From DASUVM01 sp036378955 (GTDB lineage Bacteria; Patescibacteriota; Saccharimonadia; Saccharimonadales; Saccharimonadaceae): DNA of 64,000 bases. The stretch covers positions 60,428 to 124,427 of the forward strand of contig DASUVM010000007.1 of the NCBI GenBank assembly GCA_036378955.1, read 5' to 3'. Position numbers and translations under genes: made by a program. The notes beneath the pieces are model-generated. The model ran no database searches. It saw nothing but the letters and a program-made list of their open reading frames with translations, and was not told the DNA's origin. How positions within the stretch are numbered: position 1 is the stretch's first letter; each line of letters opens with the position of its first letter. Below, piece after piece: positions 23,880 to 33,617 of the stretch.

Positions 23880-24425
23880 CTACAGAGTAAGCTCTATGAT
23901 TGCCGCGTTTTTCTGATCTTTCGGAGGATCAAATTCGGCAACAGTAAGGTGGCCTTTTGCAAGTTGCCGTAAGTAGAAACCAGCCGTAGCATGGCCAACG
24001 GCCAACACTACTCCTTGCTCATGCTTGGCAATTTGCCGTAATTTCTCGAGACATTGTCGTAATCGCAGTATAAGTTCTTGCTGTGATTCAATGCCATATT
24101 CATGATCAATCAAATAATACCACGGCGTTTCGTGGTCTTTTGGGCCACCCTCTTTTTCGCCAAAACCGCGCTCGCGAAGCTCATCAATAACCTCGATATC
24201 ATCATCTGTGTCATACCCGATTTCTTTCGCGATAATTTCGGCAGTTTGGCGTGAGCGCAAGTAAGGTGAGCAAACAATTTTAGAGATGTGCTTTTCTTTC
24301 AGCAACCCGCCAGTTTGAGCTGCTTGTTGTTTACCAAACTCACTTAAAGGCGAATCGGGTGTTGCGATCATCTTGGCGGCATTGGCCTCGCTTTGGCCAT
24401 GGCGGACAAATAAAACTGTTGACAT
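23880..24425 (-). CDS. Histidine phosphatase family protein
   Basis: Phosphoglycerate-mutase-like phosphatase. The 181-residue protein has the catalytic LFVRHGQSEANA near residue 5-16, the second conserved Arg in SPYLRSRQTAEI, and AVGHATAGF late in the chain supplying the second catalytic His. It starts directly behind polA and so closes the dnaG-rpoD-polA block. Substrate unknown; it could be a phosphoester from cell-wall or nucleotide metabolism. Confidence 0.9.
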   Translation of the reverse strand: MSTVLFVRHGQSEANAAKMIATPDSPLSEFGKQQAAQTGGLLKEKHISKIVCSPYLRSRQTAEIIAKEIGYDTDDDIEVIDELRERGFGEKEGGPKDHETPWYYLIDHEYGIESQQELILRLRQCLEKLRQIAKHEQGVVLAVGHATAGFYLRQLAKGHLTVAEFDPPKDQKNAAIIELTL

Positions 24426-26975
24426 TTATAGGTCTCCCCAAGTTGCACCAACTTTAATATCAACTTTGAGCTCAATCGGTAAGTCATAGACGTTTTCCAT
24501 CGCGTGCTTTAGAATATGCGATACTTCTTCAGCGTTTGCTTTGGGCGCCTCAACAAGTATTGAATCGTGCACTTGCAGTAATTGTTCACCAAGGTTTTCG
24601 ATTCGTGCCTCAACCTGCAGCATCGCAAGCTTCATCAAATCGGCCTCGGTTCCTTGAATTGGCATGTTCATGGCAGCTCGCTTCGCCGCTTCGCGCACCA
24701 TAAAGTTACTCGATTTTAAGTCGGGGGTTGGACGGCGGCGACCGAAAAGTGTTTGCACATAACCGTCGCTAAGCGCCTGTTTTACAGTGTTATCCATATA
24801 CTCACGCACTGCTCGGCGCAAGCTGAAATAAGTGTCAATAAAGGCCTTGGCTTCATCACGGGTCATGCCAGTGGCCGCACTGAGGCCATGTGGGCTCATG
24901 CCATATAGAACACCAAAGTTGACTACTTTAGCATTACGGCGCTGCTCTTTCGTAACCGCCTCAAGCGGCACACCATAGACCTCTGCGGCGGTGGCAGTAT
25001 GAATATCGAGCCCCTGATTGAATTCTTCTATCATCTTTTTATCGTCAGCCAAAACGGCAGCCAGACGTAGCTCAAACTGGCTGTAATCGGCACTAATAAA
25101 TACGTTCCCCGCTGCCGGCACAAATGCTGCCCGAATAGCATTACCGATGTCGGTACGAGTCGGTATGTTCTGTAAATTAGGGTCGCGCGAGCTAAGACGG
25201 CCAGTTGGTGCGACATCTAAGTCATAGGTAGTATGTAATTTTCCTGCTTCGTCTAAGAACTTCGGCAAGGCATCGATGTAGGTATTTTTTAGTTTTGTGT
25301 ATTCACGGTATTGCGTTACTAAATCAACGATTGGGTGCAGCCCGCGAATTTTGGCGAGCTCGCTGGCCCCAGTTGAAAAACCAGTTTTGCCTTTTTTAAT
25401 ACCATAGGTAGGCAGATTCAGCTTTTCAAACAAAATATGCCCCAGCTGTATCGGAGAACTAATGTTGAATGACTCACCAGCTAGTTCATGAATTTTAGCT
25501 TCAAACTCAGCTATTTTCGCCGCAAATTTCTGACCCATTGTTTGCAGGTAAGCATTGTTGAGTAAAATCCCGCGATCTTCCATTTTTGCCAGTAGATTGA
25601 TAGTTGGAAACTCAATGGTATTAGCGAGTTTTTGAATAGTTGGCAGCTGGTCAAATTGTAGTTTTTGATCTTCATGGGCCTTCCAAATAGCTGTTATGAC
25701 TATGCCAGCATCGCTCGCATCAATTGTTTGCTCAAGCAAGTCGCTCAGTTCACGCGTGCGCTCTAATGAATTAAGCAAAAATGCGCCAATTTTTGTGTCG
25801 TGACCAATTTCAGGCGTAATTGAAAAATGGTGTGCTAATAACAATTTAAATAGCAATTTTAAATCGTGACCGACTAGAGGGCCATTTAATAACACGTTAA
25901 CTAATTCTTGCGTCAGCTCGCCAACGGCCAAAGGCGCAAATATTCCCTCACGAGCACTCACCCATAACTCACTAGCCTCGGGGTTAAGCGCAAGTACCCG
26001 AGGCGTCGTTGGCAGAAGATCGGTGGCTGAGAATAACACTTGTTTGCTTGGCTGCAATTGCACTGCTGGTGCCTCGGCTTCAGCAAGGCCAGCCTGAGAT
26101 AGCTTAGCCTCGGCCTGGCGCAGTAAATTACGGAACTCTAGCTTACGCAACATTGCTACGAACTCTGGCGTCACGCCGTCATCGAGCTTACTTTTGGTAA
26201 GGTCGAGTGTAATTGGTGCATCGGTGTATAAAATGACGAGCTTTTTACTTAAAAAGGCTATCTCTTTACTGGCTTCAAGCTTGGCTCTTACGGCGGGTTT
26301 CAACTCATCAAGGTGTTCGTACACACCCTCAAGCGAATGGTAGTGTTTAATAAGCTCAAGTGCCGTTTTTTCACCAATGCCCGCCACGCCGGGAATGTTG
26401 TCGCTGGCGTCGCCTTTGAGTGCTTTTACATCAACCCATTGATGCGCACCGACGCCGTATTTTTCTTCAAACGACGCTACATTGAACAATTCAATGTTAC
26501 TAATTCCTTTTTTTATGGTGTAAATGTGGGTATGTTCATTCACCAGCTGCAATACATCAAGATCACTAGTCACTAAATAGCTCTCAATACCCTGCCCGCC
26601 AGCTTGCTTAGCGAAGGTTGCCATAATATCGTCGGCTTCGTAATCGTCGATCTCATAGAGTGGCCAGCCAAGGCTCTCAAGCAAATCATACAAGAGCGGA
26701 ATTTGCTCATAAAAATCAGGGGGAGCTGGCTTTCGGTTAGCTTTATATGCCGGGTAAAGCTCTTGGCGCAAGCGAATGTTTGTTTTGCGTTTATCCCAGG
26801 CAACACACACATAATCGGGTTGCAACTTTTTCACTATTTCGAGCACCATCACAGCAAACCCATAGACGCCACCGGTTGACGTACCATCTTTGGTAGCCAA
26901 GCTCGGCATGGCATAATACCCTCGGTAAAAAACCGATTTGCCGTCGATAATAACAAGTCGCTTACTATAATTCAT
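24426..26975 (-). CDS. polA: DNA polymerase I
   Basis: Repair and Okazaki-fragment polymerase. The start is set at ATG 26975 (MNYSKRLVIIDGKS), which has a GAGGAGAGGGG site upstream; the longer start would overlap the WhiB-fusion gene. The N-terminal 5' nuclease domain carries the Asp-rich sites (DDYEADDIMATFA; TSDLDVLQLV; GDASDNIPGV). The middle exonuclease-like domain lacks clear DxE residues and is probably inactive. The polymerase motifs A (DYSQFELRLAAVL), B (RRNAKVVNFGVLYG) and C (VHDSILVEA) are intact. 849 residues. Confidence 0.96.
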   Translation of the reverse strand: MNYSKRLVIIDGKSVFYRGYYAMPSLATKDGTSTGGVYGFAVMVLEIVKKLQPDYVCVAWDKRKTNIRLRQELYPAYKANRKPAPPDFYEQIPLLYDLLESLGWPLYEIDDYEADDIMATFAKQAGGQGIESYLVTSDLDVLQLVNEHTHIYTIKKGISNIELFNVASFEEKYGVGAHQWVDVKALKGDASDNIPGVAGIGEKTALELIKHYHSLEGVYEHLDELKPAVRAKLEASKEIAFLSKKLVILYTDAPITLDLTKSKLDDGVTPEFVAMLRKLEFRNLLRQAEAKLSQAGLAEAEAPAVQLQPSKQVLFSATDLLPTTPRVLALNPEASELWVSAREGIFAPLAVGELTQELVNVLLNGPLVGHDLKLLFKLLLAHHFSITPEIGHDTKIGAFLLNSLERTRELSDLLEQTIDASDAGIVITAIWKAHEDQKLQFDQLPTIQKLANTIEFPTINLLAKMEDRGILLNNAYLQTMGQKFAAKIAEFEAKIHELAGESFNISSPIQLGHILFEKLNLPTYGIKKGKTGFSTGASELAKIRGLHPIVDLVTQYREYTKLKNTYIDALPKFLDEAGKLHTTYDLDVAPTGRLSSRDPNLQNIPTRTDIGNAIRAAFVPAAGNVFISADYSQFELRLAAVLADDKKMIEEFNQGLDIHTATAAEVYGVPLEAVTKEQRRNAKVVNFGVLYGMSPHGLSAATGMTRDEAKAFIDTYFSLRRAVREYMDNTVKQALSDGYVQTLFGRRRPTPDLKSSNFMVREAAKRAAMNMPIQGTEADLMKLAMLQVEARIENLGEQLLQVHDSILVEAPKANAEEVSHILKHAMENVYDLPIELKVDIKVGATWGDL

Positions 26976-27012
26976 GCTACCAGTATACCCCTCTCCTCTT
27001 ATAATACGTAGT

Positions 27013-27831
27013 TCAATCAAGCCCCATTGATTTTTTATTTAGCTTTTTACGAGCTTTTTCAGAAAGACCGCCCCACATACCTCGCGTAATCTTATTTTCG
27101 ATTGCATAGTGTAGACAATCTGCTGTTACGGGGCAATATTTGTTACATAATTCCTTAGTAGATTCGTGTGGTTCACCTCTATCCGGGAAAAACAAGTTAG
27201 TATCTTTACCGCGGCAGGCACTCTCTAGGCGCCAGGCCTCGGGGCCTTCTGGATCAATAGTCAATAAAGGATCTGTTGGCTGTGTTATTGTTGGAGCCAA
27301 TCTAGTGACATTTCCGCTCACTACCCCTAGTATGCGCGCACCGAATTTCTGGCGCCCCAGAGGGGTTAAACGACCAAACAACTCGTTCTGCGGGGGCCTG
27401 TCTTGCACAAACTGCGTCACGCGCATGCTGTATGTACGCACCCTCCCTTTATCTACCTTGATTAATTCTTCGCCTATTGCTTCGTTGATTTGATCAACTA
27501 GTGGCAAAAAACTTTGGGCAAATCGTCTTCGGCCGCTCCTTTGCTGGCCCCCTTCACCGATAATATTTATGTGCTCCCCCGAAACAGGCTTGCCCACGGC
27601 GACCGCAACACAATTCAATGCAAATACCTGTAGGCGATCATAAACTGGAATAATCTGCTCGTTAACCCTCAAGCTGCCGTTCCCTCGTAAGCCAATTTCA
27701 CCTTTTGGCGGCACAGCTGCGCTAAACTGGTTCAAGTAGGTGGCCGGCAATAAGCCAGCAAACAATATCTCTGCGGTTGACATATTTGGAACAGGTTCCG
27801 TGGAACCTTTTGAAGATTCAATGGTAGCCAT
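27013..27831 (-). CDS. WhiB-domain protein fused to a novel N-terminal region
   Basis: 272-residue protein. Residues 1-198 match no family known to me; the stretch QNELFGRLTPLGRQKFGARI and its neighbourhood look like a winged-helix or sigma-like DNA-binding region. Residues 200-272 are a WhiB domain: WRLESACRGKDTNLFFPD, Cys206/229/233/239, CPVTADCLHYA, GMWGG at about 251-255, and a Lys-rich tail. The spacing is CX3C instead of the usual CX2C. It sits between a kinase gene and polA in the dnaG-rpoD block and may be a cluster-sensing regulator of replication genes. Start has no strong Shine-Dalgarno. Confidence 0.85.
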   Translation of the reverse strand: MATIESSKGSTEPVPNMSTAEILFAGLLPATYLNQFSAAVPPKGEIGLRGNGSLRVNEQIIPVYDRLQVFALNCVAVAVGKPVSGEHINIIGEGGQQRSGRRRFAQSFLPLVDQINEAIGEELIKVDKGRVRTYSMRVTQFVQDRPPQNELFGRLTPLGRQKFGARILGVVSGNVTRLAPTITQPTDPLLTIDPEGPEAWRLESACRGKDTNLFFPDRGEPHESTKELCNKYCPVTADCLHYAIENKITRGMWGGLSEKARKKLNKKSMGLD

Positions 27832-27907
27832 GCGTCAAGTAAAAATAGCATATAAGTACATGCCCTGGCAACCAATGGCGCCACGAGGGCTTGAATGTAC
27901 GACGATG

Positions 27908-28573
27908 CTACTGCCCTGAAGTTACCAGTAGCTTTTCTTGAACGATTTTCTTAAACGATGCCGCATGAGCTGTTGCGTTTTCTAACGTCATATCGGCCAT
28001 TTGAATCACCGCCGCCATGCCAAACTTGGTTGGGTCGGTTTCGCCTTCGGCAAGTTCGGCGGCTTCTTCTTTTAAGAAATCTTCGTACGAGATTGATTTT
28101 TCATAGTAGCGCCCACGGTGTTTCAAGCGTTCGTAACGAACCTCAGCCGGTGCATCAACGACTATCAGTTGACCACCAAGCTGTTTTAGACGCTCAACTT
28201 CGCTAACACTGCGTATACTGCCAATAGCCAGGCCACGAGGCCTTAATTCAAGCGGCAAATGACCAGCTTTTACCCACCAGTCAAGCAAGCCAAGTTCAGC
28301 CATACCACCCGGGTAAAAAGCACGTTCGGCATTTGCAATTCGGCCCATTGGGCTTTCGTTACCGCCGCGTTTTGTCGTTTGAAACACCGCTTTCGAAATC
28401 TGGCGCAGATTGTCACCGGTGCGATATATCAAGAAGCCGCTTTCTTCCAATATATCCATCAGCAGATCTTTGCCGCTGCCATTAGTGCCAGCCACGCCGT
28501 AAATGGTCAACCCAGAAAAATGCTCAATATATCGCGGGTCATTAACTAATGATTGCTGCAACAGTTGGCTCAT
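27908..28573 (-). CDS. P-loop kinase, possibly dephospho-CoA-kinase-like
   Basis: 221-residue nucleotide-binding protein with Walker A GTNGSGKD near residues 29-36 and a helical lid region with RLKHRGRYYEK. A late VDAPAEVRYERL segment matches the NMP-kinase/CoaE fold. Similar CPR proteins are annotated as AAA or dephospho-CoA kinases; the substrate is unproven. It begins three bases after the rpoD stop, so it belongs to the same transcript. Confidence 0.75.
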   Translation of the reverse strand: MSQLLQQSLVNDPRYIEHFSGLTIYGVAGTNGSGKDLLMDILEESGFLIYRTGDNLRQISKAVFQTTKRGGNESPMGRIANAERAFYPGGMAELGLLDWWVKAGHLPLELRPRGLAIGSIRSVSEVERLKQLGGQLIVVDAPAEVRYERLKHRGRYYEKSISYEDFLKEEAAELAEGETDPTKFGMAAVIQMADMTLENATAHAASFKKIVQEKLLVTSGQ

Positions 28574-28576
28574 AAC

Positions 28577-29611
28577 TTAGGTAAGATATTCGTGTAATGT
28601 CCGGGCATCTTTATGTTTACGTACTTTAGCGAGCGTTTTTGCCTCAATTTGACGAATACGCTCACGGGTAACGCCAAAGATTTGACCAACTTCTTCAAGG
28701 GTACGCGGGCGACCATCTTCAAGCCCAAAGCGCAGAATGATGATTTTTCGTTCGCGATCATTTAGGGTGTTTAGAATCGCCCAGAGCTGCTGCTTTAACA
28801 GTTGGGTCGAGGCCGAATCTTCGGGGCTGGCAGCATCTTCGTCTTCAATAAAATCACCGAGCACTGAATCTTCGTCATCATTACCAACACTGGCGTCAAG
28901 GCTGGTAATATCTTGCTTGATTTTCATAACATATTCAACTTTGTCGACATCCATTTCCATGGCCTCGGCAATTTCTTCATTGGTTGGCTCACGGTTGAGC
29001 TCTTGTGTCAGCCGACGTTGAGTACGAAGCAATTTGTTGATTGTTTCAACCATATGCACCGGAATACGGATGGTTCGCGCCTGGTCGGCAATGGCGCGGG
29101 TAATCGCCTGGCGGATCCACCAGGTGGCATAGGTGCTAAATTTAAAGCCTTTGTCTGGGTCAAATTTTTCAACCGCGCGCAGCAGGCCGGTGTTGCCTTC
29201 TTGAATAAGATCAAGAAAATCTAGGCCACGCCCCGAATAGCGCTTTGCAATCGACACTACCAGGCGCATGTTAGCCTCGGCCATTTTGTCTTTTGCGTCT
29301 TTGTCGCCCGACACCACTTTGTAGGCGAGCTCAAGCTCTTCTTCAGGTGTTAAAAGCGGAATTTTACCGATCTCACGCAGATAAAGACGCACTGAATCGT
29401 CTGAGATATCGTCGAGATAGCTTGGATTGACTGTCAGGTCATCCTCTGACCACTCTTCTTCAGCCAAATCGTCAGCCGGTGGCTCAAATGCTTCATCTTG
29501 TAAATCGGCCGCAACTGGCTCGTCAAGTTGCAAGGCAGCATCTGCCGGTAATTGTTGAATTGTTTTGTCGTCTTCGACTTGGGGTGGGTTTGCGTTCTTT
29601 TTTGGCGCCAT
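28577..29611 (-). CDS. rpoD: Primary RNA polymerase sigma factor
   Basis: Housekeeping sigma-70. The start at ATG 29611 follows GAGGAG by 11 bases, while the frame allows an earlier GTG that is too close to it. The N-terminus is an acidic linker with no canonical region 1.1. Region 1.2 starts at [17 protein letters not shown], region 2 has [18 protein letters not shown] and [17 protein letters not shown], region 3 follows, and region 4 ends with [19 protein letters not shown]. This is the natural docking target for WhiB proteins in Actinobacteria. It overlaps the end of dnaG. Confidence 0.97.
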   Translation of the reverse strand: MAPKKNANPPQVEDDKTIQQLPADAALQLDEPVAADLQDEAFEPPADDLAEEEWSEDDLTVNPSYLDDISDDSVRLYLREIGKIPLLTPEEELELAYKVVSGDKDAKDKMAEANMRLVVSIAKRYSGRGLDFLDLIQEGNTGLLRAVEKFDPDKGFKFSTYATWWIRQAITRAIADQARTIRIPVHMVETINKLLRTQRRLTQELNREPTNEEIAEAMEMDVDKVEYVMKIKQDITSLDASVGNDDEDSVLGDFIEDEDAASPEDSASTQLLKQQLWAILNTLNDRERKIIILRFGLEDGRPRTLEEVGQIFGVTRERIRQIEAKTLAKVRKHKDARTLHEYLT

Positions 29612-29619
29612 ATTGAACA

Positions 29620-31377
29620 CTACTCCTCTTTCATTAATGCCTGGTATTGTTTGCTGAGCTCAGTTACTCGCACATCATCGCCTTCTTCATAGGCTTTCTT
29701 TAAGGCGCTACTGAGCGTTTTTCGTGTTCGTGTTCGTGTATCGTTCTTTATACGATGCGCGAGCTGAACTGCTTCGTGGTATAACCCCGAGCCCGTCCAC
29801 TCCAGCCCATCGTAGCGCTCTTCGGCTTTAAACAGTAGTATTTTACCATATGTCTCGTCTATCTGTAACCCCTTGATTCTAGAGAGATTACTATCAGTGA
29901 CAGCCGTGTCGCCCAACTGAGAGATAATGCCAAACATCTGGCGGCGCTGTTCGCCAATAAAATCATCTTGGCTCACATGCTTAAGGCTGCCGCGAACATC
30001 AGCAAAAGCCAGATTTAATGCCAGAAACAAATCTTGATAGGCGTAGATATCGGGGCTACTTTGTTCGGTATGTGTTGGCTTTAGGGGTGCTTTTATATCA
30101 GGTTGCTTCGCAGTTTGCGTAAACTTTGTGCGCAGTGCTTGCTCGCTCACCCCTAAAGCAGCAGCCAAATACTTCGTATAGTGTTCGATTTGCACCGGGT
30201 CTTTCACGCTTGCAATCAGCTGCAGTGCTTTTGTTGAAACGGTGGCCTTTTGCGTTGCCGTTTCACCCCCAAAAGACGCTCTGTAATAGTCGACTACCCA
30301 TTCAAGGGCATCTTTTGGCTGCATGATTGCCTGTTGCCACTTGGTCACACCTGCCTGTAAGAGCTGGTCAGGGTCTTTCACCTCTGCTGGTAGCTGAATA
30401 ATTCCAAGGTTTATCCCCACCGTTTGCGCGATAGGAATCGAACGCTCGGTTGCTGCGATACCAGCTTTATCGGCATCAAAGCAAAGGCGGATATCAGGCG
30501 TAAAACGCTTTAATGTTGCCAGGTGGTGTTCTGTAAGAGCCGTGCCAGCAGTTGCCACAACCTGCGCGATACCGGCTTGGTAGCTGCTTATAACATCAAC
30601 ATTACCCTCAACCAAGACAGCACAGTTGTTGGTGCGAATTGCCTCTTTGGCCAGATCAAGCCCGAACACATGCCGGCTCTTATCATAAAGCAGTGTTTGC
30701 GGTGTATTAAGATATTTTGGTGCACGCGGGTTCTCAACAATTAACCGGCCCGTGAAGCCAAGCGTCCGACCCTGGGGGTCACGCAGCGGAATCATCATCC
30801 GCCCCCTGAATAAATCGCCAAGCCCGCGTTGGCGGCGAACACTCACGCCCGCATCAACCAGCTCGCCTTCGGTGTAGCCACGCTTTAATAATAACTTTGT
30901 TAATGAATCGTTCGCATCAGGTGCATAGCCAATAGCAAAGGCCTGCACAGTTTGCTTGTTCAAATGCCGCTGTTTAAAAATATAGTCTTGCGCCACTTTG
31001 CTCTGCACCATAGCTTGTTGAAAAAAACGAACTGAGAGCTCAAGCACCCCAAACAACCGTTCCTTTTTCTTGCCGAGACTACCATCACCTCGCTGGAACT
31101 GGCTTATGTCTACCCCGGCTTTGCGGGCAAGCAGCTCAAGCGCACCCTTAAAGTCGAGACCCTCTACCTCCATAATGAAGCTAAAGACATCACCACCCTT
31201 GTTAGTGCTAAAGCAGTGCCAAATCTGCTTTTCGGGGCTCACGAAAAAACTGGGCGTTTTCTCATCAGTAAACGGGCTTAAGCCCTTAAAGCTCCGCCCC
31301 GCTCGCTGCAAACGCACATATTCTCCAATAACATCGACAATGTCGAGCCGTGAACGAACCTCTTCTTTCGCATCCAT
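29620..31377 (-). CDS. dnaG: DNA primase without zinc ligands
   Basis: Makes RNA primers for replication. 585 residues: N-terminal CHC2-type fold, TOPRIM core (about 250-340, [14 protein letters not shown] and [13 protein letters not shown]), and a divergent C-terminal region for helicase contact. In the N-terminal domain the consensus zinc ligands are mostly replaced: [13 protein letters not shown] has Ser34 and Thr37 for Cys and His, and [10 protein letters not shown] keeps only Cys55. A -10-like TAAAAT lies nine bases before the ATG. First gene of the dnaG-rpoD-kinase block. Confidence 0.96.
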   Translation of the reverse strand: MDAKEEVRSRLDIVDVIGEYVRLQRAGRSFKGLSPFTDEKTPSFFVSPEKQIWHCFSTNKGGDVFSFIMEVEGLDFKGALELLARKAGVDISQFQRGDGSLGKKKERLFGVLELSVRFFQQAMVQSKVAQDYIFKQRHLNKQTVQAFAIGYAPDANDSLTKLLLKRGYTEGELVDAGVSVRRQRGLGDLFRGRMMIPLRDPQGRTLGFTGRLIVENPRAPKYLNTPQTLLYDKSRHVFGLDLAKEAIRTNNCAVLVEGNVDVISSYQAGIAQVVATAGTALTEHHLATLKRFTPDIRLCFDADKAGIAATERSIPIAQTVGINLGIIQLPAEVKDPDQLLQAGVTKWQQAIMQPKDALEWVVDYYRASFGGETATQKATVSTKALQLIASVKDPVQIEHYTKYLAAALGVSEQALRTKFTQTAKQPDIKAPLKPTHTEQSSPDIYAYQDLFLALNLAFADVRGSLKHVSQDDFIGEQRRQMFGIISQLGDTAVTDSNLSRIKGLQIDETYGKILLFKAEERYDGLEWTGSGLYHEAVQLAHRIKNDTRTRTRKTLSSALKKAYEEGDDVRVTELSKQYQALMKEE

Positions 31378-31557
31378 AATAGTTTTATTTTACCACTGTT
31401 TAACAGATTATTACCGTATGTCACACCTGAGCTCTTGAAAACCACAGCGGGTAGATAGGTTACGCTACCAAAAGGACACATAGGGTCATTCGTGACACCC
31501 TTTGCCGCCGCCACAAAAAGTGTTCCCCCTTTTACAGCAGTATGCTTAAATAAGCTT

Positions 31558-32103
31558 ATGCAACCAAAACAAGATCTACTTGCCAAAGTGCTGCAATATA
31601 AACGATGGCTCATTATTGGCGGTGGCGTTATTGTGCTGCTTTTCATTGTATCGCTCTTCTTTCAAGGTGGGCCGAGTGCACAAGAACGTGCAATAAATGT
31701 GCAAGACCGTATTCTAAAACTACAAGAGTTTATTGCCGCCAACCGCAGCTCAATTACCACCACAGCGCTCGCTAACCAAAGCGCCAATGCCGCGGTGATC
31801 TTAAGTGGCGCCTCTTCCTCAATTCAAAAGCTGAACGAAACCATCGGGGCCAAGGCTACCAACGAAGCAAAAAAACAAAATGCCGCCAGGCTTGCCGAGT
31901 TTAAAATCCGCATGACAACTGCCAAAGAAGCCAACACCTTTGAACTTCGCTATCGCCAAACCCTCGTCGACGAGCTAAAAGCCATTGCCGTTCAAGCCGC
32001 AGCCCTTGCCCGATCAACCAATGAAAGTATAAAAACAACCTTTACGCAAGTTTATAGTAATCTCAACACCGCACAAACCGATCTTGCGAAGATCGAGCTG
32101 TAG
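31558..32103 (+). CDS. Unknown single-pass membrane protein with helical exterior
   Basis: Start at ATG 31558 (MQPKQDLLAKVLQYKRW...), since the upstream extension lacks protein character. 181 residues: short basic N-terminus, one membrane segment (about 18-38, LIIGGGVIVLLFIVSLFF), then an all-alpha Ala/Thr/Lys/Gln-rich region. No family recognised. It lies divergently from dnaG. Confidence 0.65.
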   Translation: MQPKQDLLAKVLQYKRWLIIGGGVIVLLFIVSLFFQGGPSAQERAINVQDRILKLQEFIAANRSSITTTALANQSANAAVILSGASSSIQKLNETIGAKATNEAKKQNAARLAEFKIRMTTAKEANTFELRYRQTLVDELKAIAVQAAALARSTNESIKTTFTQVYSNLNTAQTDLAKIEL

Positions 32104-32147
32104 CATTGTCTCAGATTCCCCTAGCAATAGTTTCAAGAGACAAAGTA

Positions 32148-32486
32148 CTATTTTTTTGTTACCAAGTTATATGACAGCCGAATTAAATCATGAATCTCTT
32201 CAAGGCTTAATTGGCCACTGCAAACAATTGTGTTCCAATGTTTTTTGTTCAAGTGGTACCCCGGCTGAACGCTCTCATATTTCTCACGCAAGACGACCGC
32301 TAGCCGGGGGTCACATTTCAAACTAATGCGCACCGGGTCAGATTTTTCAGCAATTAGCGCAAACATCTTGCCCTTTCCTTCTTGATCATGCCCAACCTTA
32401 TACACCGCAACTTCGTCACCAAACGGGTAGTCGAGCCGTGCTTCTGGCAAACTGAGAATAAATTGTTCAAGTTCTTTATGCGTCAC
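32148..32486 (-). CDS. MmcQ/YjbR-family protein
   Basis: 112-residue DUF419 (MmcQ/YjbR) protein, a CyaY-like small fold of unclear role, sometimes tied to DNA binding or DNA damage response. Diagnostic sequence: LEQFILSLPEARLDYPFGDEV at the N-terminus, split typical FALIAEKSDPVRISLKCDP, and PGYHLNKKHWNTIV near the end. The start overlaps the orn stop by four bases, so translation is probably coupled. Confidence 0.85.
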   Translation of the reverse strand: MTHKELEQFILSLPEARLDYPFGDEVAVYKVGHDQEGKGKMFALIAEKSDPVRISLKCDPRLAVVLREKYESVQPGYHLNKKHWNTIVCSGQLSLEEIHDLIRLSYNLVTKK

Positions 32487-33016
32487 GATACCCTTACCTT
32501 TCCCAGGTAATATTTGAGTTCGTCAATTGAACCACGAATATCTTCAAGCGCTCGATGCTCTTCGGGTTTCGCAAACGCTCGCCGATACCTGCCTTCAAAC
32601 ACAACCTTCCAGGCACTCACATCAAGCATGCGATAGTGCAAATGCGCATCGAGTGTCGGCCAGTAGCGTGCAATAAATTTACGATCTTGATGAATCGAAT
32701 TACCGGCTAGAATAACCTTTTTGTCTTTGTCAAAATGTGCCGCAACGAGCTCAACCAGCAACTGTTCGGCCTCTTTTTCATTCATTTTACTCTGCTGTAC
32801 ACGCTCAGTAAGGCCGCTGGCGCCATGCTGTGTTTTACACCATTCATCCATAGTTCTCAGCACTCTTGGTGGTTGGTGAATAACCGTTTCTAAACTAGCA
32901 AATTCTTGAAACTGCCAATCAGTCGCAATAGCGGCAACTTCTAAAATTCGATCTTTGGTTGAGTCAAGGCCGGTCATTTCAAGATCTACCCAGAGTAGCG
33001 TGGCATGCTTTGTCAT
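32483..33016 (-). CDS. orn: Oligoribonuclease
   Basis: Degrades 2-5-mers left by RNase J and PNPase. The 177-residue DEDDh exonuclease begins with LLWVDLEMTGLD (first Asp/Glu pair), has AGNSIHQDRKFIARYWP in the middle, and HRALEDIRGSIDELKYY with the His-Asp pair near the C-terminus. Orn-type nanoRNases are typical of gamma-proteobacteria and Actinobacteria. Overlaps the MmcQ gene. Confidence 0.95.
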   Translation of the reverse strand: MTKHATLLWVDLEMTGLDSTKDRILEVAAIATDWQFQEFASLETVIHQPPRVLRTMDEWCKTQHGASGLTERVQQSKMNEKEAEQLLVELVAAHFDKDKKVILAGNSIHQDRKFIARYWPTLDAHLHYRMLDVSAWKVVFEGRYRRAFAKPEEHRALEDIRGSIDELKYYLGKVRVS

Positions 33017-33150
33017 GCATTTGATTATACGTATATTCTTTATTTTTTAAAGTGAGAGACTATACCTTTCACGCCAGATTAGTCTGCAGCCTAGAACTGT
33101 AAATAGATTTATTTTTTGCTTCTTAAAGCCACGGCTGTTTTAATTAGAAT

Positions 33151-33615
33151 ATGAGTACAATAGCAAAAGAAAAGATCAAAGCGTATCTTAAGACGCATCC
33201 AGCAATGGTGGTTAGTACCATTAATAAGGGCCATACGCCGCATGGTGCGGTTGTCTACATTTTTGCACCCACGCCCGAAACACTTTACTTTATGACCAAG
33301 ACAGAAACCGAAAAGTACAAAAACCTGGCTCATAGCACGAAAATCAGCCTGACTACCTTCGATGAAACCGACAACAGCACGCTACAAGCAACCGGCACAG
33401 CCGAAATTGTTAACGACCATGACACCATTGGCAAAATTATGAGCGCTGTTGCCCACTTATACCAACGTAGTCCCGATTCGCTTCCGCCACTCACCAAGTT
33501 CAAAGCCGGCGACTACGCTTTTGTAAAAGTTACCCTCACGCATGCCCGCCTTGCCCAGTTCGGCACTCACCACGCGGGCGACAAGCGAATGTTTACCGAA
33601 TTTACAAGCAAATAA
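33151..33615 (+). CDS. Pyridoxamine 5'-phosphate oxidase-like flavin-binding protein
   Basis: 154-residue split-beta-barrel protein of the PNPOx-like/general stress class. The first half has MVVSTINKGHTPHGAVVYIF and LYFMTKTETEKYKNL, which matches the usual phosphate-binding and dimer strands. It probably binds FMN or F420; actual chemistry is unknown. The -10-like sequence almost touches the ATG, another candidate leaderless start. Confidence 0.8.
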   Translation: MSTIAKEKIKAYLKTHPAMVVSTINKGHTPHGAVVYIFAPTPETLYFMTKTETEKYKNLAHSTKISLTTFDETDNSTLQATGTAEIVNDHDTIGKIMSAVAHLYQRSPDSLPPLTKFKAGDYAFVKVTLTHARLAQFGTHHAGDKRMFTEFTSK

Positions 33616-33617
33616 CG

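Noticed and set aside
31278..31646. 122-codon minus ORF covering the dnaG upstream region
   Set aside because: Its codons overlap dnaG in another frame and the translation looks random.
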